Assembly: GCF_002368095.1 (NCBI RefSeq)
Contig: NZ_AP018227.1
Coordinates: forward strand, 4,153,796 to 4,217,795
Reading direction: 5' to 3'
DNA length: 64,000 nucleotides
Source: Calothrix parasitica NIES-267
Lineage (GTDB): Bacteria; Cyanobacteriota; Cyanobacteriia; Cyanobacteriales; Nostocaceae
Both the position numbers and the translations under genes were made by a program. The notes below the pieces were generated by a model. That model made no database searches, was not told the origin of the DNA, and worked only from the letters and a program-made list of their open reading frames with translations. Below, piece by piece: positions 56,201 to 64,000 of this stretch (the stretch's first letter is position 1; each line of letters opens with the position of its first letter).

Positions 56201-56579
56201 CGGGAGGAGCCTTACGTGCCCGTTGGAACCAAGGATGCTGGTCGGAAGTATGATTAACAATCAACTCAATGATTACCCGAATACCTCTTTGATGGGCAGC
56301 ATTCAAGCAATTCTGGAAATCTTCCAAATTACCGTATATCGGATTAACGCTATGATAATCAGCGATATCGTAGCCATCATCTCGCAAAGGAGAAGGGAAA
56401 AAAGGTAGCACCCAAATAGCCGTTACTCCCAAGTCTTGGAGATAATCTAACTTATCAGTTAACCCACCAAAATCGCCTATACCATCACCATCGCTATCAG
56501 CAAAAGCACGTACCGGTACTTCATAGATAACTGCATCTTTAAACCACAGTGGGTCATCTTTTAACAATGGATTTTGCAT
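53202..56579 (-). CDS. treS: Trehalose synthase fused to maltokinase-like domain
   Basis: A 1125-residue fusion. The GH13 part (residues about 1-550) is trehalose synthase/maltose glucosyltransferase, interconverting maltose and trehalose: DGLRLDAVPYL with nucleophile Asp208, acid/base Glu in LAEANQW, Asp in RNHDELT, and GTPVLYYGDEIGMGD. The C-terminal part (about 570-1125) resembles maltokinase Pep2: IIIDFEGD-QTRPLSERR, SPLRDVAGML. Its catalytic-loop HGD motif reads His975-Gly-Asn977 (HGNLCLNE), so the usual aspartate is replaced; the kinase half may be inactive or altered. No GlgE is near. It is the first of the four minus-strand genes and faces malQ. Confidence 0.95.
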   Translation of the reverse strand: MQNPLLKDDPLWFKDAVIYEVPVRAFADSDGDGIGDFGGLTDKLDYLQDLGVTAIWVLPFFPSPLRDDGYDIADYHSVNPIYGNLEDFQNCLNAAHQRGIRVIIELIVNHTSDQHPWFQRARKAPPGSPERDFYVWSDTPEKYQEARIIFKDFETSNWTWDPVAKAYYWHRFYSHQPDLNFENPQMQQALFDVVDFWLEMGVDGLRLDAVPYLYEREGTNCENLEETHAFLKKVRSHMDEKFPNRMMLAEANQWPEDAVEYYSGGDECHMNFHFPLMPRLFMGLQMEDSFPIIDILQQTPPIPGNCQWALFLRNHDELTLEMVSDEDRDYMYRVYAQDQQARLNLGIRRRLAPLMGSNRRRIEVMNALLMSLPGTPVLYYGDEIGMGDNIYLGDRNGVRTPMQWSADRNGGFSRCNPHKLYAPVIIDPEYHFEAVNVEAQRENRNSLWWWMKRLIATRGRFQAFGRGTFELLYPENRKVLAFTRTYDGEHILVVTNLSRFVQTVELDLSAFDGMIPVEIFGRTTFPSIDDTPYFMSLAPHAFYWFTLDVQTNITCAVRPQNQIPTIVVSDNWRNIFTKSETKAAMEEMLPDYMCACSWFDSKSRVVQSSHIIEAIPISFRSLEAAIVLVQLDYTEGDPETYVLPLAYEPEGINHERFSSYREEVVAYIEIRSAKQTGVLFDALADKEFLNFPLEAIANKETFKGMAGQLVAESSKDFTELAGAGSNFGLKANLEAHLLRGEHNNTCVIYGDRLMCKLFRKVVGEGINPDLEVGQFLTHSSATKGLPGAENFAPVAGSLNYSRKGFETMTLGMVQKYIPDIRDGWVYSLDSLRDFFEQVQVTQIDAIADIDLPPSLLSAALEIEIPEIAQEMIGSYLRNAQLLGERTAEMHLALASDTEDPNFAPEAFTSFYQRSIYQYMRNQAGQVLLLLKKHLIQLPSDLQPVAQQVLNNKEMILARLKSILNQKINAMRTRTHGNLCLNEVLYTGKDFIIIDFEGDQTRPLSERRMKRSPLRDVAGMLESFYYSSRIGLRNEKESGIILPDDQPLMEQWTQFFYTWSSIAFLKSYLNAANGAAFLPSEPSELQLLIDGFVLEKAIIELEHELKNRPNWVEVPLYRILELLETA

Positions 56580-56701
56580 AATTTTTATTACTGCCCTTAT
56601 TTCCCTAATCGCTATCTTACTAATATATATTTCACACTACTGATGAAATCTTGACAGTTTGCTATTGTTTATTATTGTTTTAATTAATTTAGGGTGATTT
56701 C

Positions 56702-58216
56702 ATGAGTTTTGAAAGAGCAAGTGGAGTTCTGCTCCATCCTACTAGTTTGCCAAGTAAATTTGGCATTGGTGATTTAGGTGAATCGGCTTATAAGTTCGTT
56801 GATTTCCTTGTTTCAAGCGGTCAAAAATTGTGGCAAATTCTACCTTTAGGGCCGACAGGTTACGAACATTCACCATACACGATGAATTTTAGCGCCTTCG
56901 CTGGAAATCCCTTGATGATTTCTCTAGAACAGTTGCTAGAAGAGGGTTTGCTAACTAAAGAAGAATTAGTTCCCTTAGAAAACACCGAATCCAATCTTCA
57001 GAGAGTTGACTTTGATGCAGTCATTCCTCACAAAACAAAAATTCTCCAACAAGCCTATCAACGCTTTCAAAAATCTTTAGTAAAACAAACTAATTCAGAA
57101 TTTGAAAACTTTTGTAAAGAACAAGCTTCTTGGTTAGATGATTATGTGCTGTTTATGGCATTACTAGAAGCTAACAATTATAAAGCTTGGAATTTTTGGG
57201 ATAGTGCTGTAGCTCGTCGCGAAAAAGATGCGCTAAAAGCAGAGGAAGATAAATTAAAAGACAAGGTATCTTACCATAAGTTCTTACAATTTAAATTCTT
57301 TCAACAGTGGAAAAAAATACGCGATTACGCCAACAATAAAGACATCAAAATAGTTGGTGATATATCAATTTATGTTTGTCATAACAGTTCCGATGTTTGG
57401 GCAAATCCAGAAATATTTCAATTAAATTCAGAAACCCTAGAATCTGCCTATATCGCTGGAGTACCACCAGATTACTTTAGCGCTACCGGGCAGCTTTGGG
57501 GCAATCCCGTTTACGACTGGGATAAACTAGAGCAAACCGACTACGCTTGGTGGGTAGAACGTTTTCGGGCTACATTGCAATACGTAGATATCGTGCGTAT
57601 CGACCACTTCCGGGGATTTGAAGCATATTGGAAAGTACCCGCAGGAGAAGAAACAGCCATCAACGGTGAATGGGTAAAAGGACCAGATGCTAAATTCTTT
57701 GAAGTTTTGAATTCTGCTTTAGGTGATTTACCCGTAATGGCAGAAGATTTAGGAATTATTACCCCAGAAGTAGAAGAATTGCGAGATAGATTTGATTTCC
57801 CCGGAATGCGTATCTTGCAATTCGGTTTCGGTGGAGAAGCTGACAATCCTTACTTACCCCATAACTACATTCCTAACTGCGTCGTGTATCCCGGTACCCA
57901 CGACAACGACACCAGTATCGGGTGGTGGAATCAAACAGGAGTTGCGGAAAAACAACACGTAGCCAAATACTTAGGATATTCTTCACCCGAAGAAATCAAA
58001 GAAATCAACTGGGAATTTATTCGTATGGCTTTATCTTCAGTAGGAGACTTAGCCATTCTTTCAGTTCAAGATTTTCTAGATTTAGGTAATGAAGGCAGAA
58101 TGAACGACCCCAGCGTTAGCGCCGGAAACTGGCGCTGGAGGTATCAAAGCAACGACCAGCTAACCCCCGAATTGAGTAAGCGGTTATTGGAAATGACCCG
58201 GCTTTATCGGAGATAG
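56702..58216 (+). CDS. malQ: 4-alpha-glucanotransferase (amylomaltase)
   Basis: MalQ transfers maltodextrin segments between alpha-1,4-glucans, releasing glucose and making longer chains. 504 residues, normal bacterial length. Motifs: GVLLHPTSLPSKFGIGDLG near the N-terminus, VRIDHFRGFEAYW with nucleophile Asp301, MAEDLGIITPEVE with the acid/base Glu, and YPGTHDNDTSIGWW. Divergent from treS with about 120 bases between, a likely shared regulatory region. The stop codon adjoins a GGGAGAG STRR (the final CGG AGA TAG reads into it). Confidence 0.97.
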   Translation: MSFERASGVLLHPTSLPSKFGIGDLGESAYKFVDFLVSSGQKLWQILPLGPTGYEHSPYTMNFSAFAGNPLMISLEQLLEEGLLTKEELVPLENTESNLQRVDFDAVIPHKTKILQQAYQRFQKSLVKQTNSEFENFCKEQASWLDDYVLFMALLEANNYKAWNFWDSAVARREKDALKAEEDKLKDKVSYHKFLQFKFFQQWKKIRDYANNKDIKIVGDISIYVCHNSSDVWANPEIFQLNSETLESAYIAGVPPDYFSATGQLWGNPVYDWDKLEQTDYAWWVERFRATLQYVDIVRIDHFRGFEAYWKVPAGEETAINGEWVKGPDAKFFEVLNSALGDLPVMAEDLGIITPEVEELRDRFDFPGMRILQFGFGGEADNPYLPHNYIPNCVVYPGTHDNDTSIGWWNQTGVAEKQHVAKYLGYSSPEEIKEINWEFIRMALSSVGDLAILSVQDFLDLGNEGRMNDPSVSAGNWRWRYQSNDQLTPELSKRLLEMTRLYRR

Positions 58217-58445
58217 GGAGAGGGGGAGAGGGGGAGAGGGGGAGATAGGGAAAGGGGGAGATGGGGAGAGGGGGAGATAGGGAGAGGGGGAGATGGGATA
58301 AAAACAATTAGGGAGCTTTTCGGCTCCCACTACAAATGATTTATTTCTCAACCTTTCTCCTCTTCCAATTACCAATTACCAATTCCCAATTACCAATTAC
58401 CAATCCCCAATCCCCAATTACCAATCCTCTATTCCCCATTCCCCT
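58215..58445. repeat. STRR tracts after malQ, with GGGAGC hairpin
   Basis: GGGAGAG/GGGAGAT units at 58215-58295, the hairpin GGGAGC-TTTTCG-GCTCCC at 58311-58328, and ACCAATT/CCCCAAT units at 58355-58440. Confidence 0.9.
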
Positions 58446-58564
58446 CCCTAACTGAACTATCGACTGAGAATAAGACATTGAAATTTAGGTCGCAAGCAGG
58501 AAGAAAAGATATCACTAGTTTTTTACACTGAAGCTCAGATGTAAACAAATTAGAGATAACTTCT

Positions 58565-59404
58565 ATGACATTATATAAACTCGAAGATTTTGACCCCAAT
58601 TATAAAGAGGTTTTCGGCGGTGAAGACATTAAAAAAATGTCTCTTTATACCCAGGGTGGAGACAAAGTAGGTTCCGTTGAAGATGCTTTGGTAGACCACG
58701 AAGGTCGTTTTAGATATCTAGTTATTGATACTGGTCCATTATTTTTAGGTAAGAAAGTTTTGTTACCAATCGGTCTCTCTCGTCTCGATTACAATCAGAA
58801 GCGTGTTTATGTAGATGGACTTAGCAAAGAGCAAGTCGAAAACTTGCCCGAATACGACGAGAATATGACTGTCGATTACGATTATGAAGAAAGAGTACGC
58901 GGTGCTTATCGTACTTCTGAAGCTCAAAATGTAGCTTATAACAAAGAAAATTATAACTATCAAAATGATTCTGCACTGTATGGTTTGAACGACCGCGACC
59001 ACTCAAATATTAAACTCTATGAAGAGCGCTTAATTACTAGTAAAACCCGCATCAAGAGTGGTGAAGTCACTGTTGGTAAGCATATTGAAACCGAAACCGC
59101 TACAGTTTCTGTACCAGTAGAAAAAGAACGAGTTGTAATTGAAAGAACTACACCTACAGGAGAAGCAACTGTAGTTGACCCCGGTACAGTTAACTTCGGT
59201 GAAGGTGAAGTTGCACGAGTTGAACTTTACGAAGAACAGGCTCAAATCACCAAAGAAGCATACGTGCGCGAAGAAGTTCGAGTCAAGAAAGTTGTCGAGC
59301 AAGATACTGTTGAAGCTAAAGAAACAGTTCGCAGAGAAGAGTTAGATATTGATACTCAAGGAGATTTGCGCGTAAACGATTCTAATAAGAATGAGCGCAT
59401 TTAA
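58565..59404 (+). CDS. PRC-barrel/DUF2382 protein, AvaK-like
   Basis: A 279-residue cytoplasmic protein. Residues about 1-100 are a PRC-barrel (VGSVEDALVDHEGRFRYLVI... KKVLLPIGLSRLDY). Residues about 150-270 carry DUF2382 repeats (KLYEERLITSKTRIKSGEVTVGKHIETETATVSVPVEKERVVIER and VARVELYEEQAQITKEAYVREEVRVKKVVEQDTVEAKETVRREELD). AvaK, the akinete marker of Anabaena variabilis, belongs to this family, which is linked to stress and dormancy. Its next-door paralog is very similar. Molecular activity unknown. Confidence 0.92.
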   Translation: MTLYKLEDFDPNYKEVFGGEDIKKMSLYTQGGDKVGSVEDALVDHEGRFRYLVIDTGPLFLGKKVLLPIGLSRLDYNQKRVYVDGLSKEQVENLPEYDENMTVDYDYEERVRGAYRTSEAQNVAYNKENYNYQNDSALYGLNDRDHSNIKLYEERLITSKTRIKSGEVTVGKHIETETATVSVPVEKERVVIERTTPTGEATVVDPGTVNFGEGEVARVELYEEQAQITKEAYVREEVRVKKVVEQDTVEAKETVRREELDIDTQGDLRVNDSNKNERI

Positions 59405-59531
59405 TAATTAATTACAAATTCATAGATAGTAATTCTGGCTAACTTCCATAGTGCATTAACGCATTAAATAGGATTGGGTTCTTCCGCAGGAATGACTATA
59501 TAGTATTTTTGAATTATTTGTGAGAATTAAG

Positions 59532-59566
59532 AAACCTGGTTTTTTGGAAAAGCCAGGTTTTTTATA
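59532..59566 (+). terminator. Hairpin terminator, AAACCTGG...CCAGGTTT
   Basis: Inverted repeat AAACCTGG...CCAGGTTT with T-rich loop, ending in a six-T run, about 130 bases after the first AvaK-like gene. It is also a relative of the AAACCCGGTTT palindrome family. Confidence 0.65.
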
Positions 59567-59890
59567 ATTAAAATTTTGAATAATAACTATATTCTATTTA
59601 CCGGAAAATTGCGCTCAGTCAATAAAAATTATTGCTTATCCCAATAATTAATATAAATATAAATAAATAGAATGCATTAATACGGCATTTTCCTTATACT
59701 TTTCATTCTCTGCACCATATTAACTTTTCTCTTCTATCTAATTTTTTTGTAGCATGACAAGTCTTTTACTTAATATACTACTTCCGATTGTGCATCATAA
59801 TTTTTAAGTCAGTCGATGGGAAGATGAATATCAAAAATAAAATTCTTAATATTGTTAATAACGAAAGAAAAAATTGGAGATAAAAATTTT

Positions 59891-60730
59891 ATGGCTCTTT
59901 ATAAAGTTGCAGATTACGACCCTAATTATAGCGATGCTTTTCAAGGTCAAGATATCAAAGATATGAGCGTTTACGTTGAAGGTGGTCAAGAGAAAGTAGG
60001 CACCATCAGCGATATTTTGGTAGATGAAGAAGGTCGCTTTCGCTATGTGGTAGTTGACCTAGGTTTCTGGATTTTTGGTAAAAAAGTATTAATGCCTGTT
60101 GGTCGTACTCGCATCGATTACAACGACAGCCGTATCTATGCTCTTGGTATGACTAAAGAGCAAGCTGAAAACTTGCCTGAATACGACGAAAATCAAGTCG
60201 TAGATTACGATTACGAAGAAAGAGTACGCGGTGTATATCGCACCCAGCCACAAGCAACTGCGACCCCAGCCAGTGCAGCTAGCTACAACCGCGAAACCTA
60301 TAAATACGATAACGAACCTAATCTGTACAACGTAAACGATACAGACCATCAAAATATCAAACTTTATGAAGAGCGTTTGGTTGCTAGCAAACAGCGTCGT
60401 AAAGCAGGAGAAGTTGCAGTTGGTAAGCATGTTGAAACCGAAACTGCGCGAGTTTCTGTACCTGTAGAAAAAGAACGTGTAGTCGTAGAAAGAGTCACCC
60501 CAGCAGATGCTGGTAAAGCAGTTGCTCCTGGTGAAGCTACCTTTGCTGAAGGTGAAGTAGCTCACATGGAAATTTATGAAGAGGGTGCTGATATTCGTAA
60601 AGAAGCATTTGTCCGCGAAGAAGTGAAAGTTAAGAAAGAAATAGAGCGCGATACAGTTGATGCTAAAGAAACAATTCGTCGCGAAGAGTTAGATATTGAC
60701 GCTGGAAATCTACCTACTGAAACACGTTAA
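59891..60730 (+). CDS. PRC-barrel/DUF2382 protein, AvaK-like paralog
   Basis: A 279-residue protein from ATG at 59891; the frame extends 13 codons up, but MALYKVADYDPNYS matches the paralog MTLYKLEDFDPNYK. Layout is the same: PRC-barrel with VGTISDILVDEEGRFRYVVVDLG, then VDYDYEERVRGVYRT and DUF2382 repeats (KLYEERLVASKQRRKAGEVAVGKHVETETARVSVPVEKERVVVER). Clearly a tandem duplicate of 58565. GGAG lies 11 bases ahead of the ATG, a rather long spacing. Confidence 0.92.
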   Translation: MALYKVADYDPNYSDAFQGQDIKDMSVYVEGGQEKVGTISDILVDEEGRFRYVVVDLGFWIFGKKVLMPVGRTRIDYNDSRIYALGMTKEQAENLPEYDENQVVDYDYEERVRGVYRTQPQATATPASAASYNRETYKYDNEPNLYNVNDTDHQNIKLYEERLVASKQRRKAGEVAVGKHVETETARVSVPVEKERVVVERVTPADAGKAVAPGEATFAEGEVAHMEIYEEGADIRKEAFVREEVKVKKEIERDTVDAKETIRREELDIDAGNLPTETR

Positions 60731-60938
60731 TTGTGAATGCTAACAGTGGTTCTTAGTAATTAGTAATTAACTATTAGCTATTAGCTAATAGCTAATTACT
60801 ATTTTTCATATCTATATTTATGTCGTTCAAAAATAAATATCTAACTTAAGTTGAATAACATAGTGCATATATTTTAAAATTGAATCATAAGTATAACTAT
60901 ATAAATGTTATATTTCAACTATAACTATTAATAGTAAT

Positions 60939-61829
60939 GTGAATATGAATAGTCAAATTGCTGATGGTAGTAATGATAATTCCAGACAAAAGTCTAAAAA
61001 CATTATTAGTCTCATAAATAAGTTAAGAAGAAAAGTTAGTAATTTTGATGTTCTTGATAATAAAGGTATATTAATAGGTAGGGTTAAGGATTTAGTGGTT
61101 AACACAAATCGTCAACTCACTTTTGTTATAGAGAAATTATCTCAAGGCCACGAAACTAATCTCCTCTTGCTGTTAAATGGGAAGTTAGTTAGTAAAGTGG
61201 AACCCAAGACTAAACGTGTTTTTGCCAATATTGATGAATCGCAATTAACGCAATTACCCGAATATGAAAAAAAGCGAAATGAAGTAAATAATATGACAGA
61301 TAATTCAAATTCTAACCAGACTGTTGGATATAACCAGAATTCAGCTACTACAGAAAATTCTCAAGTTAATCATCTAGATGAATCAAAATTTGTAGAAGAA
61401 ATTGAAGAAGATATAATTCGTTTGTTAGGGGAACGTTTAGTAGTAGAACGCAGCAAACGTAAAATCGGTGAAGTTATTATCCGCAAGGAAATTGAGACTC
61501 GGATGATACAAATTCCCGTTAAACGAGAAAAGTTGATTATTGAAGAACCCGGTATTGAACCCAAACAGCTTGCAGAAATTGATTTAGGTGAAGAAGAAAT
61601 TTCCCAAGATGAATTTCAGCAAGGTCAATCAATAGTTAGTACCGATATGAGCGGTGGTTTAACTGTTACCGGTGAATTTGACTCACCCAAAACTGCTTCT
61701 TTAATTCTTAATGCTATTCAGCTAGAGCAGAATCATGGATGTAAGAAAGTACGAGTAAGTATTGTTGTCGAAGATGAAGAAAAACAGCAGAAATACGAAG
61801 AATGGTTTCAACGTACTTCCAAAGGATAA
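60939..61829 (+). CDS. Divergent PRC-barrel-like/DUF2382 protein
   Basis: Up to 296 residues from a GTG at 60939, or two fewer from ATG at 60945. The N-terminus is more basic (KSKNIISLINKLRRKV) than in the two paralogs, with a degraded PRC-like part (LDNKGILIGRVKDLVVNTNRQLTFVIEK). One DUF2382-like repeat follows (IRLLGERLVVERSKRKIGEVIIRKEIETRMIQIPVKREKLIIEE). The C-terminal 70 residues (GGLTVTGEFDSPKTASLILNAI... VSIVVEDEEKQQKYEEWF) have no counterpart in the other two. A diverged third member with a new tail. Confidence 0.85.
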   Translation: MNMNSQIADGSNDNSRQKSKNIISLINKLRRKVSNFDVLDNKGILIGRVKDLVVNTNRQLTFVIEKLSQGHETNLLLLLNGKLVSKVEPKTKRVFANIDESQLTQLPEYEKKRNEVNNMTDNSNSNQTVGYNQNSATTENSQVNHLDESKFVEEIEEDIIRLLGERLVVERSKRKIGEVIIRKEIETRMIQIPVKREKLIIEEPGIEPKQLAEIDLGEEEISQDEFQQGQSIVSTDMSGGLTVTGEFDSPKTASLILNAIQLEQNHGCKKVRVSIVVEDEEKQQKYEEWFQRTSKG

Positions 61830-61891
61830 TTGGCAATTGATAATTAATAATTGGTAATAGATATTTTTATATATCGGTATCATCAATCACA

Positions 61892-61917
61892 GACGTTGCG
61901 GTGCAGCGTCTTTTTTT
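61892..61917 (+). terminator. Rho-independent terminator
   Basis: Stem GACGTTGC/GCAGCGTC (one G-T pair), loop GGT, then seven T. About 60 bases after the third DUF2382 gene. Confidence 0.85.
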
Positions 61918-62450
61918 GTGAGTAGTTTTTTACAAATTACCACTATATTTGCTAATAGCTAAAACGGTATCTACTGTAACCGAAATTCCTCTATTGTCAG
62001 GGCTTGCAGAAATTTCACAGTCACAATTAAATAAAACTTATTCAAAAAAATATTATTCATATATACTCAGTGTAAAAGAGTGTTAAGAAATACTTATTAA
62101 AATTTATTGCAATAAATTGATTAAGTTGTTAGAGTGTGATGCATAAAGACAACAATGTAAATTCGTATCTGGGGGATACAATTTATCGGCTATATCTGCA
62201 ACGCCAAAATATTGTTTTTGAGACTCAAATATAAAGAAATCTGACCAAGTAACGCGAATAATTTGATTTGGCTAGAAAAACAAAGCACGAACAGTTTATC
62301 TCTAGAACTGTAAATACATTTCAATTGGATTAACTTTTTCTAGCTGTAAAGGTAAGTCGATATCTAATTAAATCTTGATAAACAGAGAAATATCAAGATA
62401 TCGACGAAAAGCATTATTGCAGTAATAACCAGAATTATGGAGGAGAAAAA
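61918..62450. other. Intergenic, no gene seen
   Basis: AT-rich leader of the SDR gene. Nothing but AT-rich DNA is visible up to the GGAGGAG ribosome site. Confidence 0.35.
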
Positions 62451-63269
62451 ATGAATATTCAAGGATGTACGGTCTTAATTACCGGAGCTTCACGCGGTAT
62501 TGGACGTGCGATTGCTATAGAATTAGCGCAACAAAAAGTGAAACGGTTGATACTAGTTGCACGCTCCCGCGATAAATTAGCCGAAGTTGCGAAAATTGTT
62601 GAGACGCTGGATGTAGAAGCGGTAATAATGGCGCTAGATTTGACTAAACCAGTGCTTGTAAACGTTGCAGTGGCTCAACTTTGGCGCAGCCACGGTGCAA
62701 TCGATATGTTGATAAATTGCGCTGGTGTCGCTCACCAAAATTCATTCCTGAAAACGAAACTACCCCAAGTACAAGAAGAATTATCCCTAAATTTTATGGG
62801 AACTTACACCATGACTCATTTAGTAGCTCGAAGAATGGTAAAACGAAATCAAGGGACAATTGTTAACGTCTCAAGTCTGATGGGTAAAGTTGCAGCACCA
62901 ACAATGTCAACTTATTCCGCTACTAAGTTTGCAATCATAGGATTTACCGAAGCCTTACGTCGTGAGTTAGCACCACATAACATCAAAGTAGTCTCATTGT
63001 TACCAACATTGACAGACACCGAAATGGTGAAAGATTTGCAACTATATCGCGGAGTGATCCCCATGTCACCCGAACAAGTAGCGCAAGCATTCATTAAAGG
63101 ATTGCGAAAAGACTCATCAGAAATTTTAGTAGGTTGGCAAAGTCATTTAGCAATTTTATGTCAGCGTCTTGCACCTTGGTTGTTAGAAACAGTCTTAAAA
63201 CTTGCATCTCCTCAGACTAAAGCTCCGAGGATAAAAGAGTATTATCAGAGGTTAGTTCGTAGCTGGTAG
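62451..63269 (+). CDS. Short-chain dehydrogenase/reductase
   Basis: A 272-residue SDR. The cofactor motif is TGASRGIG at 11-18, the structural motif reads NCAG at 89-92 instead of NNAG, with catalytic Ser141/142 in NVSSLMG and Tyr155/Lys159 in TYSATK. A C-terminal tail of about 40 residues (LAILCQRLAPWLLETVLKLA) is hydrophobic and may sit on a membrane. GGAGGAG just before the ATG sets the start. It precedes a SAM methyltransferase on the same strand, with the 133-bp element and its relatives between. Confidence 0.9.
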   Translation: MNIQGCTVLITGASRGIGRAIAIELAQQKVKRLILVARSRDKLAEVAKIVETLDVEAVIMALDLTKPVLVNVAVAQLWRSHGAIDMLINCAGVAHQNSFLKTKLPQVQEELSLNFMGTYTMTHLVARRMVKRNQGTIVNVSSLMGKVAAPTMSTYSATKFAIIGFTEALRRELAPHNIKVVSLLPTLTDTEMVKDLQLYRGVIPMSPEQVAQAFIKGLRKDSSEILVGWQSHLAILCQRLAPWLLETVLKLASPQTKAPRIKEYYQRLVRSW

Positions 63270-63277
63270 CTAATGTA

Positions 63278-63300
63278 GAGACGTTGCACTGCAACGTCTC
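63278..63300. repeat. GAGACGTTGC hairpin
   Basis: Perfect ten-base stem GAGACGTTGC-ACT-GCAACGTCTC, just after the SDR stop. Possible transcript end; belongs to the GAGACGT family. Confidence 0.75.
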
Positions 63301-63339
63301 CCTGTATTTTGGTCTGTATCGAATATTAATATTCCGTTA

Positions 63340-63472
63340 CTAGTGGTGCGTTTCATAAATTCTGATGGGTCGCGTTTTCTTTGGAAATGTCGGGAGACGT
63401 TATTTATAACGTCTCTACATTACGTCCGTAGAAAACAAAACTGTCAAAATTAATGTGATGGAGTACTAGTAG
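63340..63472 (+). repeat. 133-bp dispersed element, copy 2
   Basis: Begins CTAGTGGTGC, ends TACTAGTAG, with central perfect hairpin GAGACGTTAT-TT-ATAACGTCTC at 63394-63415. Same length as, and nearly identical to, the inverted copy at 3566-3698. Confidence 0.85.
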
Positions 63473-63590
63473 TTTTTTTATAAATTCCGCTATTGTCGCG
63501 TTTTCTTTGGAAACATCGGGAGACGTTATAAATAACGTCTCTACATTACGTCAGCAAAAAACAAAACTATCAAAACAAATGAAAACGACA
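63473..63590 (+). repeat. Tandem second unit of the GAGACGT element
   Basis: Repeats GTCGCGTTTTCTTTGGAAA, then GGGAGACGTTATAAATAACG (hairpin 63520-63541) and ACATTACGTCAGC. It abuts copy 2, mirroring the two-unit array at 3475-3698. Confidence 0.75.
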
Positions 63591-63840
63591 GCGTTAGCGC
63601 AGCGTCTCCCAAAGGGAGATAGTAATCTCAAAGTGTTGCGATGATCCACACCTTTGAGGTGACGTTTCACTTCGTTCTACTCGCAATGACAAATGCACAA
63701 TTAATTTTGCCGAGGTACTTAGTATTCAGATTTTGATATTCAGCTAGGACAGGATTAATATAATCTCTTGTTACTTTCTTCCCTGGTTCTTCTCGATTGC
63801 TTTCTAAATTGAAGTTAACAATGAACTAGGAGACAAAAAA

Positions 63841-64000
63841 ATGACTGCACAAATATTAGACGAAAACAAAGCCGAAGCCTTTGCAGGTAAGATGCTCGAT
63901 ATTCTTAATAATGGAGCAATTTCTATTATGATTTCCATCGGACATCGGACTCAGCTTTTCGATATTTTAGCGACATTAACACCATCTACTAGTCAACAAA
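63841..64000 (+). CDS. SAM-dependent methyltransferase, N-terminal part (runs off window)
   Basis: Only the first 53 codons are present. MTAQILDENKAEAFAGKMLDIL then NNGAISIMISIGHRTQLFDIL matches the helical N-terminus of class I methyltransferases that carry a winged-helix-like dimerisation region before the Rossmann domain. No SAM motif is inside the window. AGGAGA before the ATG gives a good ribosome site. Confidence 0.7.
   Translation, partial: MTAQILDENKAEAFAGKMLDILNNGAISIMISIGHRTQLFDILATLTPSTSQQ

Noticed and set aside
58116-58375. Pro/Ser/Leu-rich ORFs after malQ on the minus strand
   Set aside because: They are translations of GGGAGAG tandem repeats.

Overview
The window looks like chromosome of a filamentous, probably heterocyst-forming cyanobacterium (Nostocales, Rivularia/Calothrix/Nostoc-like). 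The evidence is the AT-rich sequence, the chlorophyll/phytol gene chlP, two AvaK-like PRC-barrel/DUF2382 proteins and a divergent third, a PEP-CTERM protein, a WGxxGxxG-anchor protein, several cyanobacterial DUF families (DUF1350, DUF3616, DUF6464, probably DUF6737), and dense short tandemly repeated sequences (STRRs) between genes. Genus is inference. I saw only four HIP1 octamers (GCGATCGC).

Layout. 1-8.2 kb: 5' part of an ABC exporter, a PEP-CTERM protein, chlP, a short-chain dehydrogenase and a zinc-ribbon methyltransferase with a decayed partial copy beside it. 8.2-16.9 kb: a membrane coiled-coil protein, a DUF1350 protein, then a signalling block (response regulator-PP2C phosphatase, STAS anti-sigma antagonist, five-PAS histidine kinase), an HTH-GrpE-like fusion and a serine hydrolase. 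17-29.9 kb: a pseudogene, an SDR, an NTF2-like exported protein, murG, two unknown proteins, a CNNM/CBS membrane protein, a TxlA/HCF164-like thioredoxin, a NIL-ferredoxin, DUF3616 and CHAD proteins, and an amidase. 30-32.4 kb: tRNA-Arg(CCG), then miniature repeat elements around a predicted Panacea antitoxin/PemK-like toxin pair and a frameshifted orphan HigA. 32.5-45.5 kb: a membrane-anchored beta-propeller protein, two family-4 glycosyltransferases, a WGxxGxxG protein, an MscS-type channel, ahcY with a clear terminator, and three small proteins of unknown function, one preceded by a 23-codon leader ORF. 45.7-58.2 kb: a trehalose/alpha-glucan block: treY, treZ, glgX/treX and a treS-maltokinase fusion on the minus strand, with malQ divergent. 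58.5-61.8 kb: two close AvaK-like paralogs and a third divergent one. 62.4-64 kb: an SDR and the start of a methyltransferase.

How they fit. GlgX debranches glycogen, TreY and TreZ convert the resulting maltodextrins to trehalose, TreS interconverts trehalose and maltose, and MalQ reshuffles maltodextrins. Beside the DUF2382 genes this suggests a desiccation/osmotic-stress or akinete region (inference). The phosphatase and STAS genes are two parts of a partner-switching pathway whose anti-sigma kinase is not visible here.

Intergenic DNA is unusually repeat-rich: STRR tracts that often contain the last codons and stop of the adjoining gene, a 133-bp element in inverted copies 60 kb apart (one supplies the chlP stop codon), a 97-bp element with CTAGTAC/GTACTAG ends, two MITE-like elements with 14- and 18-bp terminal inverted repeats, a nested palindromic element, and a family of AAACCCGGTTT palindromes.
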